Below, in pieces: positions 43,762-52,846 of a DNA stretch of 59,683 nt. Position 1 is the first letter of the stretch. Every line of letters starts with the position of its first letter. Under the pieces are notes generated by a model, which saw only the letters and a program-made list of their open reading frames with translations, ran no database searches and was not told the origin of the DNA. Origin of the DNA: Acidobacteria bacterium UBA2999 (lineage in GTDB: Bacteria; Acidobacteriota; Vicinamibacteria; Vicinamibacterales; UBA2999); assembly GCA_002346475.1 (NCBI GenBank), contig DDZV01000002.1, positions 1-59,683 of the forward strand. Direction: 5' to 3'. The position numbers and the translations under genes were made by a program.

Positions 43762-43767
43762 ATTATA
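43762..43767 (-). promoter_or_regulatory. possible -10 element upstream of fabG
   Basis: On the minus strand a perfect TATAAT lies 26-31 bases before the fabG ATG in the 96-base fabD-fabG gap. No convincing -35 sits 16-18 bases upstream, so this is only a candidate. Confidence 0.3.
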
Positions 43768-43832
43768 AATTCTCATCGCTGTTATTTGGTGACTGTATAT
43801 TGAAAACAAACCCTATTCCTGAATGATTTTAG

Positions 43833-44774
43833 TCATGAGGCTAATACGCTGCTGACCTTTGGAAGGTCTGTAGGTGCTCCAAAGTGCAAAGTTTTTGCTT
43901 CAGGGTGAATTTTTCTAATCAAGCCACTCAACACGGTTCCTGGCCCAACCTCAACATACGTTGTAACACCCTCAGTGGCAAGACGTTTAACCACTGCCTC
44001 CCATTGAACTGGGGCAGATACTTGATCCACCAATGCCTGAATTGCTGACTTTGAATCGCGCTTGGGCTCTGCATCTACATTAGCAATAACTGGATACACT
44101 GGATCTGAGACAGGCAACACCCGAAGTTCAGGCTCAAGGCGATCCTGAGCTGACCTCATAAGAGTGCAGTGAAACGGAGCACTCACAGGTAGCGGAATTG
44201 CCCTTCTGGCTCCTAACGCCTTAGCTCTCTCAACAGCTCGATAAACCGCCTTCTTTTCACCAGCTATAACAATTTGGCTGCCTCCATTGAGATTAGCAGG
44301 TGTCACAACATCTCCCTCAGCAACCTCTAGGCAAGCACGTTTGACAGTATCTTCGTCCAAACCCAGAATAGCAGCCATCGCACCCTGACCTACAGGGACA
44401 GCTTCCTGCATATAACGACCTCTCCGACGAACAATCCGAACAGCATCTTTAAATTTTAATGTTCCAGCTGCAACATGTGCTGAGTATTCTCCAAGGCTGT
44501 GACCAGCAACCCATGCTGGCTGAAGACCGCGAGCCTTCAGTGCGCAATACGCAGCGATGCTTACAGTGAGTACCGCTGGTTGAGTGTATTCCGTTAGCGT
44601 TAATTTCTTTTCTTGATCCTCTGCTATTAGCTGGCTCAGCGACTCTGACATGCCATCAGTTATCAGAGAGTCAGCAATGTCATAGATTTTCTTGCTTTCA
44701 GGAAAGCTCTCTTTCAACCCTTGGCCCATTCCAGCTTTCTGGGAACCCTGACCAGGAAATATTACGGCTATCAT
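43833..44774 (-). CDS. fabD: malonyl-CoA:ACP transacylase
   Basis: Loads malonyl groups onto ACP. FPGQGSQKAGMG near the start, the nucleophile motif AGHSLGEYSAHVAAG, the arginine in VRRRGRYMQEAVPVG, and the catalytic His in SAPFHCTLM are all present in a 313-residue protein. The ATG start overlaps the plsX stop by four bases (ATGA), so plsX and fabD are coupled. Confidence 0.97.
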   Translation of the reverse strand: MIAVIFPGQGSQKAGMGQGLKESFPESKKIYDIADSLITDGMSESLSQLIAEDQEKKLTLTEYTQPAVLTVSIAAYCALKARGLQPAWVAGHSLGEYSAHVAAGTLKFKDAVRIVRRRGRYMQEAVPVGQGAMAAILGLDEDTVKRACLEVAEGDVVTPANLNGGSQIVIAGEKKAVYRAVERAKALGARRAIPLPVSAPFHCTLMRSAQDRLEPELRVLPVSDPVYPVIANVDAEPKRDSKSAIQALVDQVSAPVQWEAVVKRLATEGVTTYVEVGPGTVLSGLIRKIHPEAKTLHFGAPTDLPKVSSVLAS

Positions 44775-45778
44775 TTATTTTGAACCGTTATTGAGACTTC
44801 TTCTTCTATACGTTTCACAAAATCTGTAGATACAAAACGATAGGCCATTACAATTGCATTACGAATGGCTTTAACTGAAGACCGGCCATGCCCCACTACA
44901 GTTAATCCTGCCACTCCCATGAGTGGCGCACCACCATATTCAGAATAATCGACTCTTTTCCTAAATCTTCGGAATGCTCTTTGTGACAATAAGTACCCAA
45001 CTTGGCTTGAGAATGTACCTTTTAATTCATCCCCAAGTAATAACTCAACTGCTTCAACAAGCCCTTCGCTTACCTTAAGCACAACATTTCCAGTAAACCC
45101 GTCGCAAACAATTACATCTGCAACTCCACGGTAAACGTCACGTGCTTCAACGCTCCCGATGAACTCCACAGATGAAGTTTTTAGTTGGTGATACGCATCT
45201 CGGGTCAACTCATTCCCCTTGGTTTCTTCCTCGCCAATAGATAAAAGCCCAATGCGAGGGTTCTTAACTCCAAGAGCTAATTGAGCATAGGCACTCCCCA
45301 TAAGGCCAAACTGCAAAAGATGTTCAGCTCTGCATTCTGTATTTGCCCCTGCATCAAGCAACACGGCTGGCTCTTTAGTAGTTGGAATAGTCGTAGCTAA
45401 AGCCGGACGACCTACACCTTGAATCATTCCAAAAGCTGCATGCGCTGCAATGACCGTAGCACCGGTATTCCCAGCGCTGAAAACAGCGTCTGCTTTTCCC
45501 TGAGCAACTAAGTCAGTTGCTACACGTATAGACGCTAACGGTTTTCTTCTTAGGGCTACCGAAGGTTGATCGGCCATATCAATTACATCTGCTGCCGGAA
45601 CAACTTCTATTCCTACAGTCTGCCAGTCAGGATGAACAGCTAAACAACTCTCGATTTTTTCTGGTTGTCCGACTAAGGCTAAAGAAACATCTAAGTGTCG
45701 AGCTGCAGCAACTGCACCGTCTACCACAACAGATGGCGAGTTGTCGCCACCCATCGCATCAATAGCCAGTCGTATCAT
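44771..45778 (-). CDS. plsX: phosphate acyltransferase PlsX
   Basis: Converts acyl-ACP to acyl-phosphate, the first donor in phospholipid synthesis with PlsY. LAIDAMGGDNSPSVVVDGA, NTGATVIAA, LLDAGANTECRAEHL, VCDGFTGNVVLKVSEG and YSEYGGAPLMGVAGLTVVGHG are family signatures. Length is 335 residues. The start is ATG. It lies about 90 bases after rpmF, the classic yceD-rpmF-plsX-fab order. Confidence 0.97.
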   Translation of the reverse strand: MIRLAIDAMGGDNSPSVVVDGAVAAARHLDVSLALVGQPEKIESCLAVHPDWQTVGIEVVPAADVIDMADQPSVALRRKPLASIRVATDLVAQGKADAVFSAGNTGATVIAAHAAFGMIQGVGRPALATTIPTTKEPAVLLDAGANTECRAEHLLQFGLMGSAYAQLALGVKNPRIGLLSIGEEETKGNELTRDAYHQLKTSSVEFIGSVEARDVYRGVADVIVCDGFTGNVVLKVSEGLVEAVELLLGDELKGTFSSQVGYLLSQRAFRRFRKRVDYSEYGGAPLMGVAGLTVVGHGRSSVKAIRNAIVMAYRFVSTDFVKRIEEEVSITVQNK

Positions 45779-45869
45779 GAATGGATAAAAAGGTATACGT
45801 CTTGAGGCTTAACCACATCGTTAGAGTTGAAGGCTCCCATCAGCATGCTATGCCAGAACAACCCGCCGA

Positions 45870-46052
45870 CTACTCCTCGTCGACGGATCGCACCTGTCGC
45901 TGCCGGTAATAGCCACAATTCGGACAAACCCGGTGAGGAACTTTCGGCTCCTGACACTGAGGACAAAGGCTAGTAGTTGTCGCTCGCAGGGCGTCGTGTG
46001 TTCTTCGCTTTGCGGTACGAGTCTTAGAATGTCTACGTTTTGGATTTGGCAT
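45870..46052 (-). CDS. rpmF: 50S ribosomal protein L32
   Basis: Small basic ribosomal protein. MPNPKRRHSKTRTAKRRTHD is the classic opening, followed by a zinc knuckle with CPQC and CPNCGYY pairs, and a short acidic tail (SVDEE). It is the cysteine-containing, zinc-binding form. The start is ATG. It lies between yceD (119 bases upstream) and plsX (91 bases downstream). Confidence 0.96.
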   Translation of the reverse strand: MPNPKRRHSKTRTAKRRTHDALRATTTSLCPQCQEPKVPHRVCPNCGYYRQRQVRSVDEE

Positions 46053-46172
46053 GATTAATAACGATGTTTACCTGCGATCTACAAACAACAATAACTTAGA
46101 TTTTATTAGTTTACATTCACAACGAGTGGAACGGAAGCGCCTACAGCCAAATCGGGCTTTCCTGTTCTATTA

Positions 46173-46700
46173 TTAAAAGAGAAGGTTCTTCAATGGCTCA
46201 AGCCTGGGGTCCTCCCAATCAGTCTCGCAAGAGCATGGACTAGTGTTCAAATTTGCACCACAGTTCACACAAAGCCCTCGACAGTTATCTATACATAATG
46301 GCTTCATTGGAAGCGCCAAACAAAATTGCTCATGTAGCAAGGCGTTGATGTCGATAAGCGCCTCTTTGTAGTAGCTAATTTCAAGCTCCTCCTCTTCAAC
46401 CTCAGCTTCAGAAACTTCTAAATCTTCTTCCACTGGTAGGTACTGGTGATCAAAACCAACATCTATAGGCATTCGATAAGGCTCAAGACACCGACTGCAA
46501 GGAAGCTCAAGTTCCGTTAAAACTTGTCCAATAAGATGAATTCTTTTCTTGTCTTTATAAAGTTCAATTTTTAAATCGACTGGCCGAACAATATGGTAAG
46601 AATTGTCAGCTTGCAAAACTTCTGATGGCTTTAATAGCCACTCAAATTGACACTTATTCTGTCCTATCCGACTAAGGTCAAGCTGCATGTTGACTGACAC
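46173..46700 (-). CDS. yceD: YceD/DUF177 family protein
   Basis: DUF177 protein, a conserved neighbour of rpmF; its homologues affect 23S rRNA accumulation. Visible are LELPCSRCLEPYRMPI, an acidic stretch (about residues 92-108), ALIDINALLHEQFCLALPMKPLC and the cysteine cluster NCRGLCVNCGANLNTSPCSC, which probably binds zinc. I keep the GTG at 46700 as start because AAGGA lies about five bases upstream; an ATG at 46688 is possible. It is 175 residues. Confidence 0.9.
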   Translation of the reverse strand: MSVNMQLDLSRIGQNKCQFEWLLKPSEVLQADNSYHIVRPVDLKIELYKDKKRIHLIGQVLTELELPCSRCLEPYRMPIDVGFDHQYLPVEEDLEVSEAEVEEEELEISYYKEALIDINALLHEQFCLALPMKPLCIDNCRGLCVNCGANLNTSPCSCETDWEDPRLEPLKNLLF

Positions 46701-46779
46701 GATTTCCTTTTAGAAACAAAAACTGCAAACAATTATAGTTCAGCGTCGCCAATATCAGATTCTGATGCCTAGGCAATTT

Positions 46780-47826
46780 TTAAGAAACAGGAGTCCCAAT
46801 CCAAGGTTTAGGGATAAAAATCTGTTCAAACAGACCAATCGCATAGCGATCAGTCATTCCAGCTAAAAAATCCTTTGCGGCAATGTCTAATCCATCCCTC
46901 TTAACAATCTTCTTGTCTAAAAATTGTTCTGGTAATTCTCGAAGCTTCTCCCATAACCCAGTAATCACACCGCTAGCTTTTTTAAACTCAGATGTTGACT
47001 TACCATTTTCATATAAGACTTCAAATAGAAAGCTTCGCATCTCAAGGGTGGCTTCTAAAACTTCTTTACTCATACAGATTTCAGATAAGCCACTCCGCTC
47101 TGTTTCGACAACAACGTCACGCACCATTCGCCCTATGCGCATTGAGGAAGCATTGCCAAGCACCCTAATAGCATTAATTGGGAGGTCTCCCTCCATCAGC
47201 AATCCTGCTCTTATAGCATCGTCAATGTCGTGATTTACATATGCAATTAGATCGGCAACTCTCATTATTTGTCCTTCAAGAGTAGAAGCACGTTCGGAAG
47301 GCTTCAGTCCGACTGGAGCACCTTTTTTACCTTTTGAATGGTGGGCAATTCCATCCCTCACTTCCCACGTCAGATTTAGTCCTTGGCCATCATTTTCAAG
47401 CACGTCCACAATACGAAGACTCTGTTCATAATGATTAAAACCACCTGGAACAAGAGACTGAAGAACGCGTTCACCGGCATGGCCAAATGGTGGATGTCCC
47501 AAATCATGCCCAAGTGCAATTCCTTCTGTTAATTCCTCGTGTAACCGTAAAACCTTAGCGACTGTTCTAGCAATCTGCGAAACCTCAAGAGTATGGGTGA
47601 GCCGCGTACGGTAATGGTCACCAGTAGGAGCGAAAAAGACTTGCGTCTTATGCTTTAAACGCCGAAAAGCCTTAGAATGTATTATTCGATCACGATCGTG
47701 TTGGAAGGCTGGCCTTACGTCATCTTCAGACTCTAACCGAGCTCGACCCCTAGACTCTGAACTTTTAGATGCTTGAGGAGCAAGTATTTCATGCTCACGT
47801 TTTTCGAGAGCTTCACGGATCTTCAT
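46780..47826 (-). CDS. dgt: deoxyguanosinetriphosphate triphosphohydrolase-like protein
   Basis: HD-domain dNTP triphosphohydrolase that lowers dNTP pools. Key segments are FQHDRDRIIHSKAFRRLKHKTQVF, DHYRTRLTHTLEVSQIARTVA and GHDLGHPPFGHAGE, which carry the His-Asp metal ligands, and GIAHHSKG with another histidine. It is 348 residues, the shorter bacterial form. Whether the preferred substrate is dGTP cannot be told. The start is ATG. It lies 93 bases downstream of miaA. Confidence 0.92.
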   Translation of the reverse strand: MKIREALEKREHEILAPQASKSSESRGRARLESEDDVRPAFQHDRDRIIHSKAFRRLKHKTQVFFAPTGDHYRTRLTHTLEVSQIARTVAKVLRLHEELTEGIALGHDLGHPPFGHAGERVLQSLVPGGFNHYEQSLRIVDVLENDGQGLNLTWEVRDGIAHHSKGKKGAPVGLKPSERASTLEGQIMRVADLIAYVNHDIDDAIRAGLLMEGDLPINAIRVLGNASSMRIGRMVRDVVVETERSGLSEICMSKEVLEATLEMRSFLFEVLYENGKSTSEFKKASGVITGLWEKLRELPEQFLDKKIVKRDGLDIAAKDFLAGMTDRYAIGLFEQIFIPKPWIGTPVS

Positions 47827-47919
47827 TAAAAGATGTCCTTAAAAACCGCTTGTAGAAATTGCTATGCTAAGCTGAACTTCAAAGCCTTAAGATAGTTAGC
47901 TACTCAGTTCTTATTCACT

Positions 47920-48876
47920 CTATACCACTCTGCTATCTAAGAGCACGCTATGAACACTCTCTAAGACATCAGACTGGTCACCTGCACCATTAAGCCAGAC
48001 AAGATTAGGTTCTTTGCGAAGCCAAATCAACTGTCTCCTTGCATAACGTCTATTCTCACGCACAATGAGTTCTCGAGTTTCCTCTTCAGTTTGCTCGCCA
48101 CGTAATTGCTTTAAAATTTGTCTATATACTAAGCCACCAAATGGACGTGCGCTGGCAGGTACTCCTTGTGCTAGCAATTGTCTCGCTTCTTCCACAATTC
48201 CCCTATCAAACTGCTGATCGACACGACGGGCCACACGTTTTGCAGTAACATCAGGCGGTAAATGAAGCGCAAAAGCTACAACACGAAGATCTTGTATTGG
48301 CGAAATAGTCCGAGAAAAATGACTTGTTAATGACTCGCCGGTCGTAAAATAAACTTCCAGAGCACGTATAAGCCTTAAACGATCTCTCGGCATTATTCTA
48401 TTTCCAGATTCAGGGTCCACTCGCCTTAACACGCGATGTAAGCGATCATTGCCGTAACGTCTCGAGATACGCATTAGTCGCGAACGAAGAACATCGTCTG
48501 CCCCAGGCCCAGGAAATAAACCTCTCGTTAACGCACGATAGTAAAAACCCGTTCCTCCGACCAAAATAGGAACCTTGCCACGTGCTTGAATCTCTCGAAC
48601 TATATTCGAAGCCTCTTTAGAAAATTGGGCAGCACTATAAGTATCTACAGGATCAGCTATATCAATTAGGTGATGCGGAATGCCTTTACGCGCTGAAACT
48701 GGAAGCTTGTCTGTGCCGATATCAAAACCTCTATAGACTGCTGTGGAATCACAATTAATAATTTCTCCATCGTATCGCTCGGCTACAGCGAGCCCCAAAG
48801 CACTCTTGCCAGACGCTGTGGGACCAAGAATAGCAAGGACCGTAGACTGAATTTGATCTAAGTTATTACGAGTCAC
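47920..48876 (-). CDS. miaA: tRNA dimethylallyltransferase
   Basis: Adds a dimethylallyl group to A37 of tRNAs reading UNN codons. The P-loop is LGPTASGKSALGLAVA; the catalytic base and neighbouring motif are IINCDSTAVYRGFDIGTDKL (family usually DSMQVY), then PHHLIDIADP, VGGTGFYYRAL, and RQLIWLRKE near the C-terminus. It is 318 residues. The start is GTG. It is downstream of the tonB-type gene by 82 bases. hfq does not follow. Confidence 0.95.
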   Translation of the reverse strand: MTRNNLDQIQSTVLAILGPTASGKSALGLAVAERYDGEIINCDSTAVYRGFDIGTDKLPVSARKGIPHHLIDIADPVDTYSAAQFSKEASNIVREIQARGKVPILVGGTGFYYRALTRGLFPGPGADDVLRSRLMRISRRYGNDRLHRVLRRVDPESGNRIMPRDRLRLIRALEVYFTTGESLTSHFSRTISPIQDLRVVAFALHLPPDVTAKRVARRVDQQFDRGIVEEARQLLAQGVPASARPFGGLVYRQILKQLRGEQTEEETRELIVRENRRYARRQLIWLRKEPNLVWLNGAGDQSDVLESVHSVLLDSRVV

Positions 48877-48958
48877 AATCTGTTCAACTTCTTAGTAAAT
48901 GAATCGTGCAAATATGGTAGGCAACAATAAACATGTAAAGCTTCTGTGCAAAACCTGG

Positions 48959-49909
48959 TTAATACAATGGCGGGGTCTCGTTATAGTAAAAAGTAACTGT
49001 AAAAAAGGCTTCCGGCGCAGGATATTCTGGAGGCAAAGGTTCTGTCGGGTTTGATGTGCGGATAGCATTAGCAGCAGCGTTATTAAATGCAACAACCTCA
49101 GAGGGTCTCACAATTGAAAGGTTCGATATTTGTCCATCTTTATGAATATTAAATTGCAGTACAACCCACCCTCGTAGCAACCAGGCCGCCTGAGGTACAA
49201 ACCAATTTCGCTTAACCTGTGCCACAAAGCGACGAACCCAGGGGCCAAATTCAACACCCATCGTATCGAATTGAATGGTTGCTCCTGGTGAAAATGGTGC
49301 ACCGCCTCGAGGATTATTAAATGCTTCCTCTTCAACATAGCGATCTAAGTTTTCGAGCGCTTCACCTAATGGCCTCCTCCCTACTTGGGACTGTCGTCTC
49401 TGTGCTGGCGGTGCTAAAAGAGCGTTAGGAGCCGATGAAAAAAGATTCTCTCGCTCATCCATATTTTCCTCGATCAATTCTCCTGGTTTATTGGAAGACT
49501 GATCTGAACTCAACATGTCAGTAGGTTCAACTGGCTGAGAACTGTTTCCACTTGCAAATGGAAGAGGATTGGTTGGATTTGGTGAAACTTCAGGCGCCCT
49601 AGCCAAACGATCTTGATCGGATAGAGGGGCATCCTCTAGTGGTTGCAAGGCTCTTAAATCAACTCTTGGTTGAACAAAAACAAAAGTACGGTTTGCTTCT
49701 TCTCGTGATTGAGCTTGTAACCGTGCTTCTTCAATTCGCTGTCTTTCTTCAGGGCTAATCTGAAAAATTGACAGTTTCGGAATGTAGATAGCAACGAGCA
49801 ACAATAAAGCGTGAACCACTATTGATAGTGCTACGCCATCACGCCTGGTAATAGCGCTACCAACAACTTGTTTACCTATATAACGAGAATCAATATCAAA
49901 CTGAATCAC
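48959..49909 (-). CDS. TonB-family energy transducer protein
   Basis: A 316-residue inner-membrane protein with one N-terminal transmembrane helix (about residues 24-45), a long polar, proline- and glutamine-rich periplasmic region, and a C-terminal TonB-like domain. That domain covers about residues 228-312, with FVAQVKRNWFVPQAAW, VVLQFNIHKDGQISNLSIVRPS and FNNAAANAIRTSNP. TonB proteins couple the proton-motive force to outer-membrane transport. No exbB or exbD is nearby, so the partner is unknown; some proteins of this type have other roles. The start is GTG. It lies 21 bases after menG. Confidence 0.88.
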   Translation of the reverse strand: MIQFDIDSRYIGKQVVGSAITRRDGVALSIVVHALLLLVAIYIPKLSIFQISPEERQRIEEARLQAQSREEANRTFVFVQPRVDLRALQPLEDAPLSDQDRLARAPEVSPNPTNPLPFASGNSSQPVEPTDMLSSDQSSNKPGELIEENMDERENLFSSAPNALLAPPAQRRQSQVGRRPLGEALENLDRYVEEEAFNNPRGGAPFSPGATIQFDTMGVEFGPWVRRFVAQVKRNWFVPQAAWLLRGWVVLQFNIHKDGQISNLSIVRPSEVVAFNNAAANAIRTSNPTEPLPPEYPAPEAFFTVTFYYNETPPLY

Positions 49910-49930
49910 AGCTACTAGACTTATATGATA

Positions 49931-50650
49931 TCAACGTGTAGCAGTGTAGAGACACACAATCCCAAATGTCAGCGGTATTGCCTGAAGATTCTTAAACCCG
50001 CTCCTTTCAAGCAATTGAATGAACTCTTCTGGGGTTAGAAACGCTGATACAGATGCTGGAAGATATGAATATGCTCCCTTATGACCAGACAACGTTCTGC
50101 CTATTAAAGGAAGAAGGTACTTAAAATACCAACTATAAAGCACTGACAGCCCAAACATTCTAGGCTCCATGAACTCCAGAATCGCAAGTTTACCTCCAGG
50201 CCTTAACGTTCGCGCCATTTCTTGACAAGCCTTGTCTGGATGTTCCACATTACGAATTCCAAAGGCTACCGCAGTTGCATCTACGCTTCCATTACACAAG
50301 GGCAATCTTGTTGCATCTCCGTTGATTAAGAAAATTTGCTTAGACTCCCCTGCGTCTTTCACTTTATCCAAACCTTTTTTCAACATAGCACTCGCAAAAT
50401 CGACACCTATCACCAGTGAAGCATTGCTTGCTTTTCTAGCTTCTAGAGCCATATCTCCAGTGCCAGTACAAACATCAAGTAAAACGTCACACTCTTTGAG
50501 CTCTAACGAAGCAATTGCTTTTTTTCTCCACAGCCTATCTATTCCAATCGTAAGCACATGATTAAGGAAGTCATAACTAGGGGCTATCGCATTAAACATT
50601 CCTGAAATACGCTCAGGTTTTTTATCTTGCCCTGCAGAAGTAAGTATCAA
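49931..50650 (-). CDS. menG: demethylmenaquinone methyltransferase (MenG/UbiE)
   Basis: SAM-dependent methyltransferase of the last step of menaquinone synthesis. MFNAIAPSYDFLNHVLTIGIDRLWRK is the family opening, LLDVCTGTGDMALEA the SAM site, and GIRNVEHPDKACQEMARTLRPGGKLAILEF follows. Length is 239 residues. The TTG start is preceded by GAG. It is the last gene of the menaquinone group here, 88 bases after the UbiA-type gene, so it finishes the molecule prenylated by that enzyme. Confidence 0.95.
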   Translation of the reverse strand: MILTSAGQDKKPERISGMFNAIAPSYDFLNHVLTIGIDRLWRKKAIASLELKECDVLLDVCTGTGDMALEARKASNASLVIGVDFASAMLKKGLDKVKDAGESKQIFLINGDATRLPLCNGSVDATAVAFGIRNVEHPDKACQEMARTLRPGGKLAILEFMEPRMFGLSVLYSWYFKYLLPLIGRTLSGHKGAYSYLPASVSAFLTPEEFIQLLERSGFKNLQAIPLTFGIVCLYTATR

Positions 50651-50738
50651 AGCTCAACTCGAAAATTTATTAAATAGTAAATGGACACTCGAATTAAAAA
50701 ACATGCACTAATACAATTCTTATAAAAATAAGGATAGA

Positions 50739-51596
50739 TTACGAATAATAAATTGAGCACGCTGTCGATATAAAATACACAACCCCAACCCATCCATTGA
50801 TATCAAAGGCTCGTTTTACCTGCGATAAGTCTTTCACGCTAACAAGTGATTGTTCGTAAATTAGCAGCACTGCAACAATTATTACCCCTGACAAATAGGT
50901 CAATGGCAAGTCAGCCACGCCTAGCAACGCCGCCAAACAAGTTACTGTTCCGACATGCAACACACGAGAAAAACGAATAGCCCAAGAAATACCAAAGTAG
51001 GTTGGGATTGATTTCAGGCCATGAGAACGATCAAATTCAAAGTCCTGACATGCATACAAAATGTCAAACCCACCGACCCACAGTCCAACCCCTGCTCCAA
51101 GAAGCCAAGGCTCCAAGCCGAGGCCACCGCCCGCGGCAAGCCATCCACCAACCGGTGCTATCGCCATAGCTAGACCAAGAAAGAGCTGAGTATACGGAGT
51201 GTAACGTTTTGAAACTGAATACCAGAACACAGCCACCAAGGCCAACGGTGAAAGTGCAAAGCAAAGTGGGTTTAAAAATCCAGTCGCCGCTATAAATATC
51301 GCCGACGCTCCAACTACGAGAAAAATACCCTCTCTACTTGTCATAGCGCCTGTGGGTAATTCCCGCAATGCAGTGCGGGGATTTAGAGCATCAAAACGTG
51401 CGTCTACAAGACGGTTAAATCCCATCGCCGCAGTACGTGCACAAACCATGCAGATCACTATTAAGATCAATTGAGCCCAAAAAAATTGGTGCTCACGCCA
51501 TGCCAGCAATCCGCCTATCAATGCAAATGGCAACGCAAACACAGTATGGCTAAACCGTATAAAGGATAAATATGTTTTTAGTTTTTTCAGTCTCAA
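50739..51596 (-). CDS. UbiA-family prenyltransferase, probably MqnP
   Basis: Membrane prenyltransferase of 285 residues with about eight hydrophobic segments. The first aspartate-rich motif is NRLVDARFDALNPRTALRELP; the second is ILYACQDFEFDRSHGLKSIP. These bind the prenyl diphosphate through magnesium. RFSHTVFALPFALIGGLLAW is the usual first helix. In this menaquinone cluster the likely substrate is 1,4-dihydroxy-6-naphthoate (MqnP role) rather than 4-hydroxybenzoate; that is inferred from neighbours. The start is TTG. It is 18 bases downstream of the deaminase gene. Confidence 0.88.
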   Translation of the reverse strand: MRLKKLKTYLSFIRFSHTVFALPFALIGGLLAWREHQFFWAQLILIVICMVCARTAAMGFNRLVDARFDALNPRTALRELPTGAMTSREGIFLVVGASAIFIAATGFLNPLCFALSPLALVAVFWYSVSKRYTPYTQLFLGLAMAIAPVGGWLAAGGGLGLEPWLLGAGVGLWVGGFDILYACQDFEFDRSHGLKSIPTYFGISWAIRFSRVLHVGTVTCLAALLGVADLPLTYLSGVIIVAVLLIYEQSLVSVKDLSQVKRAFDINGWVGVVYFISTACSIYYS

Positions 51597-51614
51597 AGCC
51601 GAACCTTTAGAAAT

Positions 51615-52835
51615 TTATATTTCCGCCTCTATCCAATTTACATCAGAAGGTTGAATGCCTGACAAAAGATATTCCTCAACATTCTCTTCATTGGGAGGCA
51701 TGTCAACTGTAACTAAAGAGGCTCTCTTTCCTGGCTCAATTGAGCCATAGTCTTTGCCAAACCCCAGTGCTCGTGCTCCATTGATTGTTGCACTTTGAAG
51801 AAGAGTCCTCGCAGGAACACTCGGAGCTATCCGCCTCGCCTCAAAGAGCTCTGAAAAGATATTTAAATCTGAAGCACTAGCAAGACTGTCCGTGCCAATT
51901 GCAACGTTTAGCCCAGCTTTATAGAAATTCTCCAAGGGGGGGCTACCTACTCCTACATATCTATTACTTCTCGGACACGTAACTATTGAGATACCTAAAC
52001 GAGCTAGTTGACTCAGATCAAATTCTCTAAAATGGACACCATGAACTACTAACACTTGTCGATCTAAAAAGCCGAGGTTGACTAAATACTCAACAGGAGT
52101 TTCCCCTGCCGCCTTCCAGGCATTTGTCCAAACCCCAAGAATTTTAAGTTCTTCCCGCCACGCTCCTGTTCCAAAAGCAATGAACTCTAGTTCTTCTGCT
52201 GACTCTCCGAGATGTACACTTGTGACTACCTCAGGATGTGCATCAAGGTCTCGACGGATCTCACGAAACATTTCTGCAGAAACTGAATAAGGCGCATGTG
52301 GTGCAAGACTGATTCGAATGTCAGAAAAAACCGAAAGTGCGTCAATTTTTTTTCTGGCCTCACGTACGAATGGCTTCACTTTAGTCATATCAAAACCAAG
52401 CAGTTCGTGAAATACGACACCACCAAGCGAAGCCTCGTGCATCAATTTAACAGTCAACAGAGTGTTGCTAATGTCACCGACTAATGCAGTGCCAGATGCC
52501 TTTGCTTCCCTGATACCGTTAACAGCTGCCTGTTCAATATTTAAATTATCTTGATCGTGAAATTTATTTCGGTTCAAGATAAGGCTCCGAACCCACCCTA
52601 TGAAATGCCCAGACTGAGGGACACGCCCACTTAAATGAGAAAGCTCTAAGTGTGTATGAGCGTTAACTAAACCTGGAATAACTGCAACCGACCCAAGATC
52701 GATACCGGAATGTAAATAATCGTTGGATTTACCAATAGCTTTAATTCGACCACCTTCGACTGTTATCCACGAATTGCACAATGGCGCACCTACCATTGGC
52801 AAGATCCAGCGAGCCCGATAAGTAGTCGCCGACAG
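51615..52835 (-). CDS. amidohydrolase, probable aminodeoxyfutalosine deaminase, likely CUG start
   Basis: Amidohydrolase of the TrzN/SAH-deaminase type: VNAHTHLELSHLSG (His60, His62), LAPHAPYSVS, HLGES, VVHGVHF, CPRSNRYVG and IGTDSLAS supply metal ligands and catalytic residues. Next to mqnC and mqnA it is probably the deaminase converting aminofutalosine to futalosine. The frame stays open upstream of the TTG at 52802, adding LSATTYRARWI, a normal N-terminal beta strand for this family. I place the start at CTG 52835, which has AAGGGAG six bases upstream; no ATG, GTG or TTG lies between. The product would be 406 residues. The assignment to deaminase is inferred from context. Confidence 0.85.
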   Translation of the reverse strand: MSATTYRARWILPMVGAPLCNSWITVEGGRIKAIGKSNDYLHSGIDLGSVAVIPGLVNAHTHLELSHLSGRVPQSGHFIGWVRSLILNRNKFHDQDNLNIEQAAVNGIREAKASGTALVGDISNTLLTVKLMHEASLGGVVFHELLGFDMTKVKPFVREARKKIDALSVFSDIRISLAPHAPYSVSAEMFREIRRDLDAHPEVVTSVHLGESAEELEFIAFGTGAWREELKILGVWTNAWKAAGETPVEYLVNLGFLDRQVLVVHGVHFREFDLSQLARLGISIVTCPRSNRYVGVGSPPLENFYKAGLNVAIGTDSLASASDLNIFSELFEARRIAPSVPARTLLQSATINGARALGFGKDYGSIEPGKRASLVTVDMPPNEENVEEYLLSGIQPSDVNWIEAEI

Positions 52836-52846
52836 AACAAACTCCC

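Noticed and set aside
45775..45966. 63-codon frame overlapping rpmF on the same strand
   Set aside because: It overlaps L32, which has clear ribosomal protein sequence; the other frame has none.
48877..49095. Small ORF at 48892-49095 between miaA and the tonB-type gene
   Set aside because: It lies mostly inside the TonB-domain coding frame and has no recognisable sequence.
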